DNA from: Murdochiella sp. Marseille-P8839
GTDB lineage: Bacteria; Bacillota; Clostridia; Tissierellales; Peptoniphilaceae
Assembly: GCA_019753405.1 (NCBI GenBank)
Contig: JAIKLF010000001.1
Location: 252,789-316,788 of the forward strand
Direction of reading: 5' to 3'
Length of the DNA: 64,000 nucleotides
Below are positions 17,204 through 25,633 of this stretch, piece by piece (the first letter of the stretch is position 1; each line of letters opens with the position of its first letter). A model generated the notes under the pieces. It did no database searches. It worked only from the letters and a program-made list of their open reading frames with translations, and was not told the origin of the DNA. A program made the translations under genes and the position numbers.

Positions 17204-18085
17204 ATGAAGAAGAACGGGTTTGAGCGGCTGTTACCCTATGTTTTTATCTTGCCATCTGCCATTCTGATTGTGGGAGTCATTTTTTATCCGATTCTTCTCA
17301 ATATGGTGCGCAGTTTTTCAGGAGCGGATGGACAATTCACGCTGGCTCATTACCAAGCAATTCTGTCCGACCCTATTCAGCAGGAAAATATTCTGTATAC
17401 GCTTATCATCGTGAATGTCACGGTACTGATCTGCGCAATCCTTGGCTATTTGTTGGCTCTTTATCTGCGCTTTTCAAAGGGAAAAATTGCTGCGTGGATG
17501 AACAATTTATATATGCTTCCGCGCTTTATTCCGGGCTTAGTGGCAGTGAACGGAATGATTACCATCATTCGTGATTCGGGACTCATTAACCGTATTTCTC
17601 TCGCCTTGGGTTCGAATGTCACGTTGGGATTGATGTATGACATGAAGGGGATTATTCTGATGAACTTATGGTTTAATATTCCTTTTGTCATGATGTTGCT
17701 CGGCGCAGGCTTGGCCAAAATAAAAGATCCGCAAATTGAAGCGGCGAAGGATGTGGGGGCAAGCTTACCGACCATTATGAAAGATATGGTTTGGCCCATC
17801 ACGAATCGGGATCTGCTCATCGCTCTAACCTTTGTGTTTATGAGCAATGTTTCCTCCTTCACAACACCATACTTAATGGGCGGAAACTTCCCGCAGATGT
17901 TGGGCATTAGCCTTTTCCGTCGATTTAACGAGGGCGATTATGAAGCAGCAGCCGCGTTTTCGGTATTAATCTTTCTCTTTTCCGCTCTTGCCACATTGGT
18001 ATACGTCTGGGTGAATTTTAAGCGGCCGGCATGGGAGAGAGCCAATCAGAACGATTTACAAGCGGTGAAACAATCAACACATTAA
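17204..18085 (+). CDS. ABC transporter permease (MalF/UgpA type)
   Basis: 293-aa permease with six helices. The EAA loop is EAAKDVGASLPTIMKDMVWPIT (about 186-207). PYVFILPSAILIVGVIFYPI at the N-terminus is typical of the CUT1 first subunit. It begins 8 bases after the binding-protein gene behind a weak AGGGGGATGT site. Together with the proteins from 14047, 14874 and 16011 it makes a complete importer. Confidence 0.9.
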   Translation: MKKNGFERLLPYVFILPSAILIVGVIFYPILLNMVRSFSGADGQFTLAHYQAILSDPIQQENILYTLIIVNVTVLICAILGYLLALYLRFSKGKIAAWMNNLYMLPRFIPGLVAVNGMITIIRDSGLINRISLALGSNVTLGLMYDMKGIILMNLWFNIPFVMMLLGAGLAKIKDPQIEAAKDVGASLPTIMKDMVWPITNRDLLIALTFVFMSNVSSFTTPYLMGGNFPQMLGISLFRRFNEGDYEAAAAFSVLIFLFSALATLVYVWVNFKRPAWERANQNDLQAVKQSTH

Positions 18086-18097
18086 TGGTAATAGATT

Positions 18098-18136
18098 GCC
18101 CGTCTCTTCCTTTATAGGGAGAGATGGGCCTCTTTT
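18098..18136 (+). terminator. intra-operon attenuator-like hairpin
   Basis: GCCCGTCTCTTCC pairs with GGGAGAGATGGGC (18098-18129, 13 bp with G-U pairs) and is followed by CTCTTTTGG. It sits between the permease and the last two genes of the operon and could lower their expression or mark an RNA 3' end. Confidence 0.5.
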
Positions 18137-18152
18137 GGTAAAGGAGAACAGC

Positions 18153-18602
18153 ATGCTCTTGGACGTATTTCCACGAATTACGCCGAATGATAATCAAACC
18201 AACCTCGTGTACCGTTTCTTTGTACCGGAGGGAACAAAGGCGCTCACTATTTGTTTTTCCTATGCGCCACAAAAGGTAGAAGAATTGGTGGCAAAACGCG
18301 CGCTTCAAGAGGCCCTGCCGAAATTCTTTTCGCCAGAGAAAGCAAAAGAAATAGGCGTTACCCCATTTATGCCTTTATCTAATTTGTTGACCATCTCTTG
18401 TTCTTCCGAAAAAAAAGGCTATATTGGGTGTCACCACACTAAGGATGCTTCGCAATGCATTAAAATTGGCGAATATTCTTCGGCTGGATTTTCGTCCGTT
18501 TCCTCCGTTTCTGGCCCGTTCGAGGTGATGATTCATGTTCATGCTGCCATTTCTCCGAAGATAGCAGCTCACCTTTGTGTCAAGACCGAGAAAGGAGCAT
18601 AA
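18153..18602 (+). CDS. small protein resembling the N-terminal domain of CehA-type hydrolases
   Basis: 149-aa protein, no signal peptide or membrane segment. I do not recognise a named family. The opening TNLVYRFFVPEGTKALTICFSYAP and the closing SGPFEVMIHVHAA look like the beta-sandwich region that in many CehA/McbA-family metallohydrolases is fused in front of the PHP domain. Here it is a separate ORF ending one base before the PHP gene starts, so the pair looks like a split version of the fused protein. ATG at 18153 follows AAAGGAGAACAGC; a longer in-frame start at 18096 lies inside the hairpin. Confidence 0.6.
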   Translation: MLLDVFPRITPNDNQTNLVYRFFVPEGTKALTICFSYAPQKVEELVAKRALQEALPKFFSPEKAKEIGVTPFMPLSNLLTISCSSEKKGYIGCHHTKDASQCIKIGEYSSAGFSSVSSVSGPFEVMIHVHAAISPKIAAHLCVKTEKGA

Positions 18603-18603
18603 G

Positions 18604-19602
18604 ATGTATGGGACGCCGATTTTACTGCACTGTCATACGAACCACAGTGATGGAACGTTCACCCCGTTAGCCTTATCGGAAGCGGCCCGGGAAGCCGGAT
18701 ATCAGGGAATGGCTCTTACCGACCATAATACGTGTAGCGGGTGTGATGCCTATATAGAAGAGAAAATAGACTTTCCCATGCTGCGGTCGATGGAGTGGAC
18801 CACGTATTATGGTCATATGCTCGTTTTCGGCATAGAGGAAATTGTGGATTGGCGTGATGCCGATCTTTTTAACATTGATACCAAGATAGCGGAGGTGAAA
18901 GCAAAAGGCGGACTGGTCGGCATTGCGCACCCCTTTGATCCGGGCAATCCGATTTGTACAGGATGTCATTGGGAATTTGAAGTGCATAACTGGGAGAATG
19001 TCGATGCGATCGAAATATGGAATGGGGAATTTCCAGAACTCAGTCCCTTCAGCTCGCGTTCTTATGCGCTCTGGAAAGAAAAAGTGTGCGCTGGTGAACA
19101 CCTTTTTGCCACAGCCGGCAGGGATTGGCACAGGAAAAGTGCCTCCAAATGTCGTCCCGCGATTAATTTTCTCGGCTTGGAAGGGAACGTCAGCGCAATA
19201 AGTATCAAAGAGGCATTGCAAAAAGGGCATATCGTCTGTTCGCTTGGCCCTGGCATATCGTTAAAAGTCACCGTAGAGGGAAAACCGATTCAACCGGGGG
19301 ATAGTCTTTTTGCCGGAGATCAGATTTGTCTGGACGTGCAGTCCGTAGCAGCCAACTTACCCGTTTTCGCAAATTCGATGTATCAGGTTAAGCGATGGCA
19401 GTTATCCTTGAATGATCGAGTTCTTGCAGTTACGGAACGAGACGCTTCTTCTTGTTCACCGGATTTGTCTTTCCATTTTGAGGGAAAAGTAGAGGAAGGT
19501 GCGCTTTTGTTAGAAGCTTTCGGTACCGTTGATGACGGACTGGAAACGCCTCTTGTCATTGCTGCACCCTTTTACGTGGTTTTTTCCCGCCGTGCACGGT
19601 AA
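18604..19602 (+). CDS. PHP-domain metallohydrolase (CehA/McbA-like)
   Basis: 332-aa protein of the PHP phosphoesterase superfamily. Metal-binding motifs are visible: LHCHTNHSDGTFTPLAL (HxH...D near residues 8-16), ALTDHNTCSG (DH near 39-40), a conserved Glu in LRSMEWTTYYGH, GIAHPFDPG, and GRDWHRK (DxH near 178). These are the usual three-metal ligands. The C-terminal 100 residues form an extra beta-rich domain (LKVTVEGKPIQPGD). Possible role: cleaving a phosphoester from the imported substrate. ATG at 18604 follows AAAGGAGCATAAG. The 3' end overlaps the convergent queH gene by 31 bases. Confidence 0.82.
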   Translation: MYGTPILLHCHTNHSDGTFTPLALSEAAREAGYQGMALTDHNTCSGCDAYIEEKIDFPMLRSMEWTTYYGHMLVFGIEEIVDWRDADLFNIDTKIAEVKAKGGLVGIAHPFDPGNPICTGCHWEFEVHNWENVDAIEIWNGEFPELSPFSSRSYALWKEKVCAGEHLFATAGRDWHRKSASKCRPAINFLGLEGNVSAISIKEALQKGHIVCSLGPGISLKVTVEGKPIQPGDSLFAGDQICLDVQSVAANLPVFANSMYQVKRWQLSLNDRVLAVTERDASSCSPDLSFHFEGKVEEGALLLEAFGTVDDGLETPLVIAAPFYVVFSRRAR

Positions 19603-20201
19603 GAAAAAAGACACCCGCAATAGTCCTGGCGATACATGCCATATTGCGCGCTCAGCTCCGTAGAACGCTTGAAGCCGTTTTTCTTTTTGAAGTCGGAAAA
19701 GAGATACGATACCCCATATTGTTCGGCTAATGTGCCGCCGATTTCGTTCAGCAATTCTGCATTTTTATGCGGTGAGAGCGAAAGGGTAGTGGTGAAGTAG
19801 TCGAAACCTTGCTCTTTGGCGACCTTTGCCGTTTCTTCCAAACGCAACGTGAAGCAGATACGGCAGCGGTCGCTTTTTTCCGGTAGGTCTTCCATGCCTT
19901 TTACTGCGGCATAATATTCCTCCGGATGATAGGCAGCCGGCAGGAAATGAAGGGGATGGGGAGATGGCATATCTGAAAGCAACCGTTTTTGTTCCTGTTC
20001 GCGAAACGCATACTCCTCCGGCGGATAGATATTCGGATTAAAATAATACACCGTGATTTCAAAATAGCGGGACAGGTACTCAAGCACATAACTGCTACAC
20101 GGTCCGCAACAGCTGTGCAAAAGGAGGCGTGGAACTTCGTGGTTGCGTTCCAGAGCTTCCAGTGTTTTCTCCAGCTTTTTTTGATAATTCACCTTTTCCA
20201 T
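19572..20201 (-). CDS. queH: epoxyqueuosine reductase QueH
   Basis: 209-aa protein of the QueH (formerly DUF208) family, which carries out the last step of queuosine synthesis in tRNA and replaces QueG in many Bacillota. Cysteine motifs that hold the metal sites are all present: HSCCGPCSS (about 28-36), DRCRICF (about 109-115) and DYCGC near the C-terminus (about 194-198). FNPNIYPPEEY and the TLSLSPHKN segment are family hallmarks. The start at 20201 follows AATAAGGAAAAATGA in the minus strand, an acceptable site. No other queuosine gene is in the window. Confidence 0.92.
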   Translation of the reverse strand: MEKVNYQKKLEKTLEALERNHEVPRLLLHSCCGPCSSYVLEYLSRYFEITVYYFNPNIYPPEEYAFREQEQKRLLSDMPSPHPLHFLPAAYHPEEYYAAVKGMEDLPEKSDRCRICFTLRLEETAKVAKEQGFDYFTTTLSLSPHKNAELLNEIGGTLAEQYGVSYLFSDFKKKNGFKRSTELSAQYGMYRQDYCGCLFSYRARREKTT

Positions 20202-20445
20202 TCATTTTTCCTTATTTGAGCACACGGTTGGATGCCGGCATTGTACGCAGGAAATTTTCGGATACAAATATCGCGTACCGCACATGCATCGCTTTTCTGT
20301 TATACGATCGGCGTTATTCTGCCGTTATTCTACGGCAAGTACCGTTATTCTATCGCAAAAAACGGGTTTGCCCAATGGAAAAGAACCATTCGGTTAAAAA
20401 TGCGGACAAATAGAATAAAAATCGGGGAAAGCGAATGAAAATCCA

Positions 20446-20474
20446 TTGACGCCCCCATGAATAACCGATACACT
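20446..20474 (+). promoter_or_regulatory. promoter of the threonine operon
   Basis: TTGACG at 20446-20451, a 17-base spacer and TACACT at 20469-20474. Transcription would start near 20481 and give a leader of about 120 bases. Upstream (20202-20445) I see only a GTTATTCT motif repeated three times near 20313-20351, and a solo TGTATCCGAAAAT motif (minus strand, 20254-20266) like the one in the 443-825 array. Confidence 0.7.
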
Positions 20475-20481
20475 GTAAAAA

Positions 20482-20599
20482 GTGAAAATCGTCCTTGTCG
20501 TGAGGCGCTTTCCTGCGCACGGAGAGGACGTCCATTATAAGCAGGTTGGTTGCCGGCAAACGAAGCGAAGCGTCGTTTGCTGGCAGTAAAGGAGGAAAC
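20482..20599 (+). promoter_or_regulatory. structured leader of the aspartokinase gene
   Basis: Two hairpins occupy the leader. The first runs from GTCCT (20491) to AGGAC (20529) with an inner GTGAGGCGC/GCGCAC helix. The second is a 14-bp stem (20550-20563 with 20573-20586) ending 4 bases before the AAAGGAGG ribosome-binding site. No T-run follows, so any control would act on translation or RNA stability. It does not match the lysine riboswitch conserved core that I know. Confidence 0.45.
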
Positions 20600-21910
20600 A
20601 TGAAGGTCGCAAAATTCGGCGGTTCGTCGTTGGCGGACAATACGCAATTTAGAAAAGTGATGGCGATTGTCCAAGAGGATGCAGAGCGCAGTGTCATTGT
20701 GGTTTCGGCTCCGGGAAAACGAACACCGAACGGTCATAAAGTGACCGACATGCTCTATCTCACGCATCAACTGGCGACCATTGATATGGGCGGAAACGAG
20801 GTGTTTTCCTCCATAGCTGAACGCTATTTAACGATTCGCGATGCGTTGGAATTAGCCTATCCGCTGGAAAGAGATCTGGAAGAAGTGAAGCGGCATATCT
20901 TTGCGGGCGCTTCGGCGGATTATGCCGCCAGCCGTGGCGAATATCTTTCCGCAAAGCTGTTAGCCGCCGCGCTGGATTTTCGTTTTGTGGATGCCTCGGA
21001 AATCATTCGTTTTGATGATTCCGGAAATTTGGATTTGCCTACAAGTTTAGCGTTAACTGCGGAGGCGTTAAAAGATGGTTGTTTTGTCGTTCCGGGATTC
21101 TATGGGGCGAAAGAAAACGGCGATATCGTGACCTTTTCGCGTGGTGGCTCCGACATTACCGGATCGATTCTGTCCGCTGCCTTGCATGCGCCGGTGTATG
21201 AAAACTGGACGGATGTTTCCGGCTTTTTAGCTGCGGATCCACGCATCGTAAATGACCCTAAGCCCATCGAAGTCATCACCTACGAAGAGTTGCACGAATT
21301 AAGTTACATGGGGGCGCAGGTTTTGCATGAGGATGCCGTTTATCCGGCACATCATGCCGGAGTTCCCATTCACATTCGAAACACCAATGCCCCGAACGAT
21401 CCGGGCACGCGCATCGTGCCGAAAAAAGAAGATTCGCCGCGGATTGTTACCGGTATTTCCGGGAAAAACGGCTTTATGCTCGTCCACGTGGAAAAACGTC
21501 ATGCGGCCGGCGATTCCGGCTTTTTGCGTCGACTAGTTTCGGTTTTTGAAGCGAACGGCTGTGCGGTGGAACACATGCCGTCGTCGATTGATACGGTGTC
21601 CGTCATCGTTCGAGAAGATCCTTTCCGAAGCAAACAGAAAAAGATATTGGAAGAGATTTCGATTTTCTGCGAACCCGATGCCATCGCTGTGGAGGATGAC
21701 ATCACCTTGTTGGCCGTGGTGGGCGAAGGCATGGCGAAGCGCGCGGGTGTTGCAGCTCGGCTCTTTACCGCTCTCGGCAAGGCCGGCATTTCTGTGCGTA
21801 TGATTTTGCAGGGAGCAAGCGAACTCAACATCATCATCGGTGTGGCCAAAGATGATTTTGCGAAGGCGATTACGGCCTTGTATCGTGAATTTTTCAAGGA
21901 GGAACTATGA
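20600..21910 (+). CDS. lysC: aspartokinase
   Basis: 436-aa aspartate kinase, the first step of the aspartate-family pathway. N-terminal KFGGSSLADNTQF binds ATP and aspartate; FSRGGSDITGSILSAAL and NWTDVSGFLAADPRIV are the other active-site segments. The C-terminal 130 residues hold two ACT domains that usually bind lysine or threonine for feedback control. ATG at 20600 follows AAAGGAGGAAAC. It heads the operon lysC-asd-hom-thrC-thrB, so threonine is the likely end product; with no dap genes here the lysine branch must lie elsewhere. Confidence 0.95.
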   Translation: MKVAKFGGSSLADNTQFRKVMAIVQEDAERSVIVVSAPGKRTPNGHKVTDMLYLTHQLATIDMGGNEVFSSIAERYLTIRDALELAYPLERDLEEVKRHIFAGASADYAASRGEYLSAKLLAAALDFRFVDASEIIRFDDSGNLDLPTSLALTAEALKDGCFVVPGFYGAKENGDIVTFSRGGSDITGSILSAALHAPVYENWTDVSGFLAADPRIVNDPKPIEVITYEELHELSYMGAQVLHEDAVYPAHHAGVPIHIRNTNAPNDPGTRIVPKKEDSPRIVTGISGKNGFMLVHVEKRHAAGDSGFLRRLVSVFEANGCAVEHMPSSIDTVSVIVREDPFRSKQKKILEEISIFCEPDAIAVEDDITLLAVVGEGMAKRAGVAARLFTALGKAGISVRMILQGASELNIIIGVAKDDFAKAITALYREFFKEEL

Positions 21911-22899
21911 AACGCTATAACGTAGCGGTGGTCGGTGCGACGGGCTTAGTGGGCAGAACGATGCTTAAGGTTCTGGAAGAGCGCCGTTTTCCCGTGAAGG
22001 ATCTGGTGCCGATGGCAACCAAAAAATCCGCCGGCAAGAAGTTGCCTTTTCAGGGAAAGGAATGGGTGGTGGAAGAGCTGACCGAATCTTCATTTTCCCG
22101 GCCGATCGACTTCGCTTTGTTTTCCGCAGGCGCATCGACGAGCGAAACCTTTGCGCCCATTGCGGCAAAAGCAGGCGTTCTTGTCATCGACAACAGTTCC
22201 CGGTGGCGACAGGTGGAAGGCATTCCTCTGGTCGTTCCGGAAGTCAATTCCGAGGTGCTGGATGGCTACCACGGGATTATTGCCAATCCAAACTGTTCGA
22301 CCATTCAATGTATGGCCATTTTGCGTGTTCTGCGTGACGCCTATGGACTTAAGCGCGTTGTATTTTCCACGTATCAGGCGGCAGCCGGTGCGGGGGTGAA
22401 GGGCTTGCAGGATTTGGAAAAGGGGACGACGAGCACGTTTGACGTGCCCCTGCCGAAGAATGTGATTCCCCGCATCGATGTCTTCCTTCCGGACGGCTAT
22501 ACCAAAGAGGAATGGAAGATGATCCATGAAACACGAAAAATTTTAGCCCTTCCCGACCTTCCGGTGACAGCGACTTGTGTTCGCGTGCCGGTGGATTACG
22601 GTCACAGTGTGGCCATGGACGTGGAGCTGGAAAAGGACTTTTCGGTGGAGGAGATTCGTCGGGCACTCGCTTCTGTAGAAGGTCTTGTCGTGAAAGACGA
22701 TCCGGACAATCTCGTGTATCCGACACCGCTGGATTGCAAGCATCGTGACGACATTTTTGTCGGGCGTATTCGTCGGGACATTTCCCGTCCCAATACGGTT
22801 CATCTCTGGTGTGTGGCGGACAATATTCGAAAGGGCGCGGCGACCAATACGGTGCAGATCGCGGAAGCATGGCTTTCCCGAAACGTCAAGGAGGCCTAA
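21907..22899 (+). CDS. asd: aspartate-semialdehyde dehydrogenase
   Basis: 330-aa NADPH-dependent enzyme that makes aspartate semialdehyde from aspartyl phosphate. VVGATGLVGRTMLKVLEER is the cofactor-binding loop, and NPNCSTIQ carries the catalytic Cys (about residue 128). The substrate-binding Arg and catalytic His are in the VTATCVRVPVDYGHSVAM segment. ATGA overlap with lysC shows translational coupling. Confidence 0.96.
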   Translation: MKRYNVAVVGATGLVGRTMLKVLEERRFPVKDLVPMATKKSAGKKLPFQGKEWVVEELTESSFSRPIDFALFSAGASTSETFAPIAAKAGVLVIDNSSRWRQVEGIPLVVPEVNSEVLDGYHGIIANPNCSTIQCMAILRVLRDAYGLKRVVFSTYQAAAGAGVKGLQDLEKGTTSTFDVPLPKNVIPRIDVFLPDGYTKEEWKMIHETRKILALPDLPVTATCVRVPVDYGHSVAMDVELEKDFSVEEIRRALASVEGLVVKDDPDNLVYPTPLDCKHRDDIFVGRIRRDISRPNTVHLWCVADNIRKGAATNTVQIAEAWLSRNVKEA

Positions 22900-22900
22900 G

Positions 22901-24118
22901 ATGCATATCGGCTTGATCGGCTACGGCACGGTCGGACAGGGGGTATATGCCCTCTACACGGAGCGCTGCAAAGCGCTTGAACATGCCGCGGGTGAAGCGA
23001 TCACGTTTGGCGGCATAGCCGTGCGCACGATTCGTCCTCGTGCGATTCCCGCACCGGAAGAACTCTTTACCACGGATGCCATGCGCCTGATAAAGGATGA
23101 GTCCATTGATACCATCGTCGAGGTCTCCAGTGACCCGCGACAGTCGATTCAATACATTTCGTCGGCACTATCTGCAGGAAAACGCGTAGTGACAGCTAAT
23201 AAGGCGGCGCTCGCGGATTCGCTTGCTGATCTTCTATCTACGGCGGAAAAAGGTGGTGGACGCTTGCGCTTTGAAGCGGCGGTTGCCGGCGGCATTCCGC
23301 TTTTGGATCCGCTCACCTTGCAGGTGGCAGTGAATGATGTGGTCGCATTTCGCGGCATTATTAACGGCAGTTCCAACTATGTCCTGACGGCCATGCAGAG
23401 CGGAAAAACGCGCGAGGAGGCGATACGAGAAGCGCAGACTCTGGGCGTTCTGGAAGAAGATCCCCGGGATGATTTGGAAGGCATTGATGCACAACGAAAA
23501 CTCGCTATTGTCGCGAGCATGTTGTTGCATCGGAGCGTTACCACCAAAAACGTGTCCCGTATCGGTATGCTTGCGCTTGATGCGGATGATTTTGCTCTGG
23601 CCAAAAAGGCGGGACGAGTGATCAAGCTGATGGCGGTATGCGAACGAGAAAAAGAGGACGTGGCGAACAGCTCTTCCAAACGTTCCTCGTCGCCTACATC
23701 GGCGTTGACGGCGCTTCGCGTTATGCCGGAAGCCATTTCCGTCGAGGATCCCTTTGCACAGGTTGACGGCATCTACAATATGGCGGAATGGAACGGAAAC
23801 CACAGCGGTACGCTGCGTTTTTCGGGATTGGGTGGCGGACAGGAAGCGACCGCCGATGCGGTATGGACGGATCTCTTGCGCATTACGCGTGAGACGCCTG
23901 CTTTTTCTTTGGCAGGAGAAGGGGTAGCCGATAGGGAAGGATCCGCTCGATACCTGGTGCGCGCGGGATCTTCATCGAACACGGGTCTTTTACCGGAAGA
24001 AATCGATGCCACCGAGGATGCTCTTGGTCTTCCTCAGGGGGCGCAGTGGGCGCGCTTAACGGAACAACGTGCCGTTGCGCTCGCAGAATCCGGAAGGACG
24101 GTGTTGCGATGGGCATGA
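22901..24118 (+). CDS. hom: homoserine dehydrogenase
   Basis: 405-aa enzyme reducing aspartate semialdehyde to homoserine. GLIGYGTVGQGVY is the dinucleotide-binding loop, VTANKAALAD and AAVAGGIPLLDPL are catalytic-domain motifs, and GIINGSSNYVLT with DPRDDLEGIDAQRKL holds the active-site Glu, Asp and Lys. It is slightly shorter than the 430-aa Bacillus form and the C-terminal region has no clear ACT domain. ATG at 22901 follows AAGGAGGCCTAAG at the end of asd. An in-frame start inside asd at 22745 is not supported. Confidence 0.94.
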   Translation: MHIGLIGYGTVGQGVYALYTERCKALEHAAGEAITFGGIAVRTIRPRAIPAPEELFTTDAMRLIKDESIDTIVEVSSDPRQSIQYISSALSAGKRVVTANKAALADSLADLLSTAEKGGGRLRFEAAVAGGIPLLDPLTLQVAVNDVVAFRGIINGSSNYVLTAMQSGKTREEAIREAQTLGVLEEDPRDDLEGIDAQRKLAIVASMLLHRSVTTKNVSRIGMLALDADDFALAKKAGRVIKLMAVCEREKEDVANSSSKRSSSPTSALTALRVMPEAISVEDPFAQVDGIYNMAEWNGNHSGTLRFSGLGGGQEATADAVWTDLLRITRETPAFSLAGEGVADREGSARYLVRAGSSSNTGLLPEEIDATEDALGLPQGAQWARLTEQRAVALAESGRTVLRWA

Positions 24119-25632
24119 ATTATCATTCCACACGAAATAAATCCCTTGTCGTAAGCGATGCGCAGGCGATTTTGCAGGGGCTTGCACCAGATGGCGGTTT
24201 ATTTGTACCGGAAACGATCCCGACATGCGATTTTTCATCTTGGAAGGAGCTTTCGTTTGCGGACGTAGCGGAACGCATTTTTGCGCTGTATTTTCCTTCG
24301 CTGGGAAAAGAACGGATTGCACAGATTGTAAAAAAAGCCTATAAGGATCGATTTCGCGACCCGGATGTCTGTCCTGTTCGGCTCATGTCGGATCGTCGTG
24401 CGCTATTGGAACTTTGGCACGGACCGACTCTTGCGTTTAAGGATGTGGCACTTTCTGTTCTTCCGCACCTGATGCGAGCGGCGCAGGAAGTGGTCGGTGA
24501 CCACGAACGCGTGCTCATTTTAACGGCTACGTCGGGCGATACCGGCAAAGCCGCTATGGAAGGCTTCAGCGGAGTTCCCGGCTTCGGTGTGTTGGTATTT
24601 TATCCGGCGGATGGGGTCAGCGATGCGCAGGAAAGACAGATGTGTACGACGGAGGACGACAACGTATTCGCTTATGCGGTGGAAGGCGACTTTGACGATT
24701 GCCAGCGTGCGGTGAAAAACCTTTTTCAGGATGCCGCCCTTTATAAAACGCTGAAAAGCCATGGTATTCGTCTTTCTTCCGCCAATTCGATCAATATCGG
24801 TCGGCTTGTCCCGCAGATGGTCTATTACATTACGGCTTATCATGCGCTGGTCAAAAAGGGTGAACTTGCCTACGGAGATTTGCTCGATGTTTCCGTGCCG
24901 ACCGGAAACTTCGGCGATCTGTTGGCCGGCTATTATGTGAAACGCATGGGGTTGCCGCTGTGCACTCTCGTCGTTGCGTCCAACAGCAATCACGTGCTCA
25001 GCGATTTCGGACGAACGGGTGTCTATGACAGCAATCGTCCGCTCATTTTAACCACAAGTCCGTCTATGGACATTTTGATTTCCAGCAATCTGGAACGCTT
25101 TTTGTATCATGAATTGGGCAGTACAGAAACCGTGAAGACTTTGATGGATGCGCTACAAAACGAACGGCGATTTGTGTTCCCATCGAAGAAGGACGGGCAG
25201 GAAAAGCGAACGGACGATTCGTCTTTTGAAGCGATGGAGGGGCTCTACTGGGCATTTGCGGAAGAAAATGCGGTACGGCATACCATTGCCGAGACGGCAA
25301 AACGGGACCACATTGTGATCGATCCGCATACGGCCTGTGGTGTTGCCGTTTATGAAATGTATCGGAGCGAAACCGAGGGAAAAGGCACCTTACCCTACGG
25401 GCTCATTCTTTCCACAGCAAGCCCCTATAAATTTACAAACACTGTGCTTTCCGCGCTCGGTCGGGATGTTCCGAAAACATTGGAAGAACAGTGGACGGCA
25501 CTTTCCCACATTTCTGATACCTCTGTTCCTGCGCCGTTTTTGCGCCTTGCGGAAAGAAAAGCGAGACAACCGAAACGGATAAGTCTGCAGGAAGTGACGG
25601 ATGCTGTGTTGTCCTTTGCGAAAGGAGTCTAA
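24109..25632 (+). CDS. thrC: threonine synthase
   Basis: 507-aa PLP enzyme converting O-phosphohomoserine to threonine. NYHSTRNKS is the usual N-terminus. GPTLAFKDVAL carries the PLP lysine, and LTATSGDTGKAAMEGF and VPTGNFGDLLAGYY are phosphate-binding motifs. The length puts it with the longer fungal/Gram-negative-like class of threonine synthases. Two starts are possible, ATG 24109 and ATG 24115; I prefer 24109 because GGAAGGA lies 10 bases before it. It overlaps the hom stop. Confidence 0.94.
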   Translation: MGMNYHSTRNKSLVVSDAQAILQGLAPDGGLFVPETIPTCDFSSWKELSFADVAERIFALYFPSLGKERIAQIVKKAYKDRFRDPDVCPVRLMSDRRALLELWHGPTLAFKDVALSVLPHLMRAAQEVVGDHERVLILTATSGDTGKAAMEGFSGVPGFGVLVFYPADGVSDAQERQMCTTEDDNVFAYAVEGDFDDCQRAVKNLFQDAALYKTLKSHGIRLSSANSINIGRLVPQMVYYITAYHALVKKGELAYGDLLDVSVPTGNFGDLLAGYYVKRMGLPLCTLVVASNSNHVLSDFGRTGVYDSNRPLILTTSPSMDILISSNLERFLYHELGSTETVKTLMDALQNERRFVFPSKKDGQEKRTDDSSFEAMEGLYWAFAEENAVRHTIAETAKRDHIVIDPHTACGVAVYEMYRSETEGKGTLPYGLILSTASPYKFTNTVLSALGRDVPKTLEEQWTALSHISDTSVPAPFLRLAERKARQPKRISLQEVTDAVLSFAKGV

Positions 25633-25633
25633 T

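Noticed and set aside
20482-20589. Leader peptide (GTG start, 35 codons) before lysC
   Set aside because: No ribosome-binding site and no run of Thr, Ile, Lys or Met codons; it reads through both hairpins by chance.
20482-20599. Lysine riboswitch before lysC
   Set aside because: The leader is too short and I do not find the conserved core segments of that class.
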